From: Acidimicrobiaceae bacterium
GTDB taxonomy: Bacteria > Actinomycetota > Acidimicrobiia > Acidimicrobiales > RAAP-2
Assembly (NCBI GenBank): GCA_003164275.1
Contig: PLSY01000413.1
Span: forward strand, 1-5,381
Direction of reading: 5' to 3'
Length of the DNA: 5,381 nt
Positions 4,358-5,381 of this stretch are shown one piece after another (the stretch's first letter is position 1; each line of letters opens with the position of its first letter). The translations under genes were made by a program, and so were the position numbers. The notes under the pieces are model-generated. The model made no database searches, was not told the origin of the DNA, and was given only the letters and a program-made list of their open reading frames with translations.

Positions 4358-5020
4358 TCAGTGACCGAGACGACGCCGAAGTTCGACGTACACCGCAGAA
4401 CCCACGATGGCGTCCAGCTCCTCGGCCATCGACTCGACCACTGGCCGATCACCCACGTAGGCCTGGGTACCCTCGGTGCAGCACCAAGCCATGGTGTCGC
4501 CCTCGGCGCCCCAATCGCGTCTGGTCCAGCCCCGAACTGTGGCGATTTCGGTCCCGTCGTCTCCTGGTTCCCAGTCCACTTTGATCGGCAACTGCCAGCA
4601 GACCGACGGCTTGGAGTCGATCGGCGACTCGCCTGAATCAAGGGCCGCCAAGTGCAGAGCGCAACCAGCTCCCCCGCTGAATCCGGGCCGGTTGAGAAAG
4701 ATACAGGCTCCGTCGACCACCCGAGTGCTGCTGCGGGTGGCATCGCCGAAGACACCACCCTCGGCCGCCGTGGCGTGGTACTCGAAGCGAGAAGGCTCCA
4801 ACGTGTCCGCCAGTGCGCCAATCAGCCGCGCCTCGTCGTCTCCATCGAGCTCGGCACCGATCGAGCAACATCCTTGGCCGAGTTCAGCTGCTGGGTGCGG
4901 CAGGATTCCCAGGCAACCCCGACCCCAGATGCAGGTCCAATTCGAAGTGAGGAACGAGCTGTCGAACCGCCATGTCGTGTCCCCATCCGAGATCTCGGTG
5001 ACCGGAGAGTCCATAGACAC
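4358..5020 (-). CDS. Cysteine-rich conserved-looking protein, probable metal binder
   Basis: 220 residues from GTG 5020 with nine cysteines in clusters: C30 and C36 (NWTCIWGRGC), C51-C52 (GCCSIG), C106 (GACIFLNRPGF), C120 (GCALH, with H123), C141 (VCWQLP) and C180-C181 (AWCC). The pattern of C-rich entry, CxFL, then CxxH followed by a CWQLP segment resembles YkgJ-type cysteine-cluster proteins, thought to bind zinc or an iron-sulfur centre; the exact family is not certain. No signal peptide, so cytosolic. Start is doubtful: no ribosome site lies before GTG 5020 or ATG 5014, and the frame stays open and protein-like for 30 more codons up to a TGA at 5111-5113, so the true N-terminus probably begins at GTG 5114 and is cut by a one-base frameshift. 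Treat as a gene of uncertain integrity. Confidence 0.7.
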   Translation of the reverse strand: MSMDSPVTEISDGDTTWRFDSSFLTSNWTCIWGRGCLGILPHPAAELGQGCCSIGAELDGDDEARLIGALADTLEPSRFEYHATAAEGGVFGDATRSSTRVVDGACIFLNRPGFSGGAGCALHLAALDSGESPIDSKPSVCWQLPIKVDWEPGDDGTEIATVRGWTRRDWGAEGDTMAWCCTEGTQAYVGDRPVVESMAEELDAIVGSAVYVELRRRLGH

Positions 5021-5114
5021 ACAGCGTAAGGCGGGAACAGCGGCCGCGAGGACATCATTCAGTGGACCCAGGTCTCTGTCGATCGGCCTCCGAAGCTCGA
5101 ATCCGCGTGGTCAC
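5021..5114 (-). pseudogene. Frameshifted N-terminus of cysteine-rich gene
   Basis: Upstream of GTG 5020 the same frame reads FELRRPIDRDLGPLNDV (5101-5051) then LAAAVPALRC, an amphipathic, gene-like segment with no start codon before the TGA at 5113-5111. GTG ACC ACG CGG at 5114-5103 in the neighbouring frame would join to it if one base near 5102-5105 were removed, giving a start VTTRFELRRP. GGGAG at 5130-5126 lies 11 nt before that GTG. The restored protein would be about 251 residues. Confidence 0.5.
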
Positions 5115-5160
5115 CCTCGCTGGCACTCCCGGGCAAGGCTTGGCTTGCTGAGCAAAGCAA

Positions 5161-5343
5161 TCAGTTACACCAGGGTTCTTGGTGGAGGTCTCCCGCTTGC
5201 TCTACGCGGGCAAAATGCAGGTCAGCGGCCTGGATGCCTGTGAAAGGCTCCGAGATCCCCGCTTCCGTCAAGTACGGCTCGCCGCGAGAGAGTTGGAGCT
5301 CGGAGCCGTCCGATCTGGTCCAGATGGGCAAAGCAGTTGTCAT
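5161..5343 (-). CDS. Hypothetical protein, 60 residues
   Basis: No family recognised. ATG 5343 opens a 60-residue acidic, soluble frame: LPIWTRSDGSELQLSRGEPY (5-24), then TEAGISEPFTGIQAADLHFARVEQAGDL. Third positions are G/C-biased and the composition is protein-like rather than Arg/Pro/Ser-rich like the shadow frames. The ribosome site is weak (GGTGAG about 11 nt upstream). It precedes the restored start of the cysteine-rich gene by 46 nt on the same strand, so the two may be cotranscribed. It could also be a spurious or truncated frame. Confidence 0.42.
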   Translation of the reverse strand: MTTALPIWTRSDGSELQLSRGEPYLTEAGISEPFTGIQAADLHFARVEQAGDLHQEPWCN

Positions 5344-5381
5344 TGTGGCCGGCTCACCGAACGATGCTCACTGATCCAGCA

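Noticed and set aside
4476..5243. 255-residue plus-strand frame opposite the cysteine-rich gene
   Set aside because: Low-complexity Ser/Pro/Arg/Ala-rich translation typical of an antisense shadow in GC-rich DNA; the minus strand carries the patterned cysteines.

Overview
The window looks like an accessory (island- or plasmid-type) stretch from a GC-rich actinobacterium. The evidence is the G/C-rich third codon positions in most genes, frequent GTG starts, a stand-alone phosphatase domain of the mycobacterial MutT1 type, and a flavin/F420-type split-barrel protein ending in the TR(F/W)RF tail common in actinobacterial members. The genus cannot be fixed from the sequence alone. Genes are short, functionally unrelated, of mixed orientation, and separated by unusually long structured intergenic DNA.

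Left part (1-1452): a broken serine-recombinase 3' end (113-316), an unremarkable 362-nt spacer ending in a strong hairpin, an orphan HicB-like antitoxin gene (679-888, +), a convergent intergenic region with a 13-bp-stem hairpin (961-996), and a DUF6572-like gene (1129-1452, -).

Middle (1453-2890): 688 nt with no credible gene but many inverted repeats, then a histidine phosphatase gene (2141-2611, +), then more noncoding DNA. Two direct copies of a ~75-nt hairpin element (1504-1578 and 2654-2726) bracket this section. Their flanks and loop are conserved while the stems differ by compensatory base pairs. This is the most interesting signal in the window.

Right part (2890-5381): a two-helix small membrane protein (2890-3075, +) and a pyridoxamine-phosphate-oxidase-like FMN/F420 protein (3269-3793, +). 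These converge on a minus-strand set: an unrecognised 120-aa protein (3835-4197), a nine-cysteine conserved-looking protein (4358-5020) whose N-terminus appears cut off by a one-base frameshift near 5102-5105, and a 60-aa hypothetical (5161-5343).

No pathway joins these genes. The layout reads as independently acquired small cargo genes next to a decayed recombinase. No complete defence system, CRISPR array, tRNA, rRNA or intact insertion sequence was seen.
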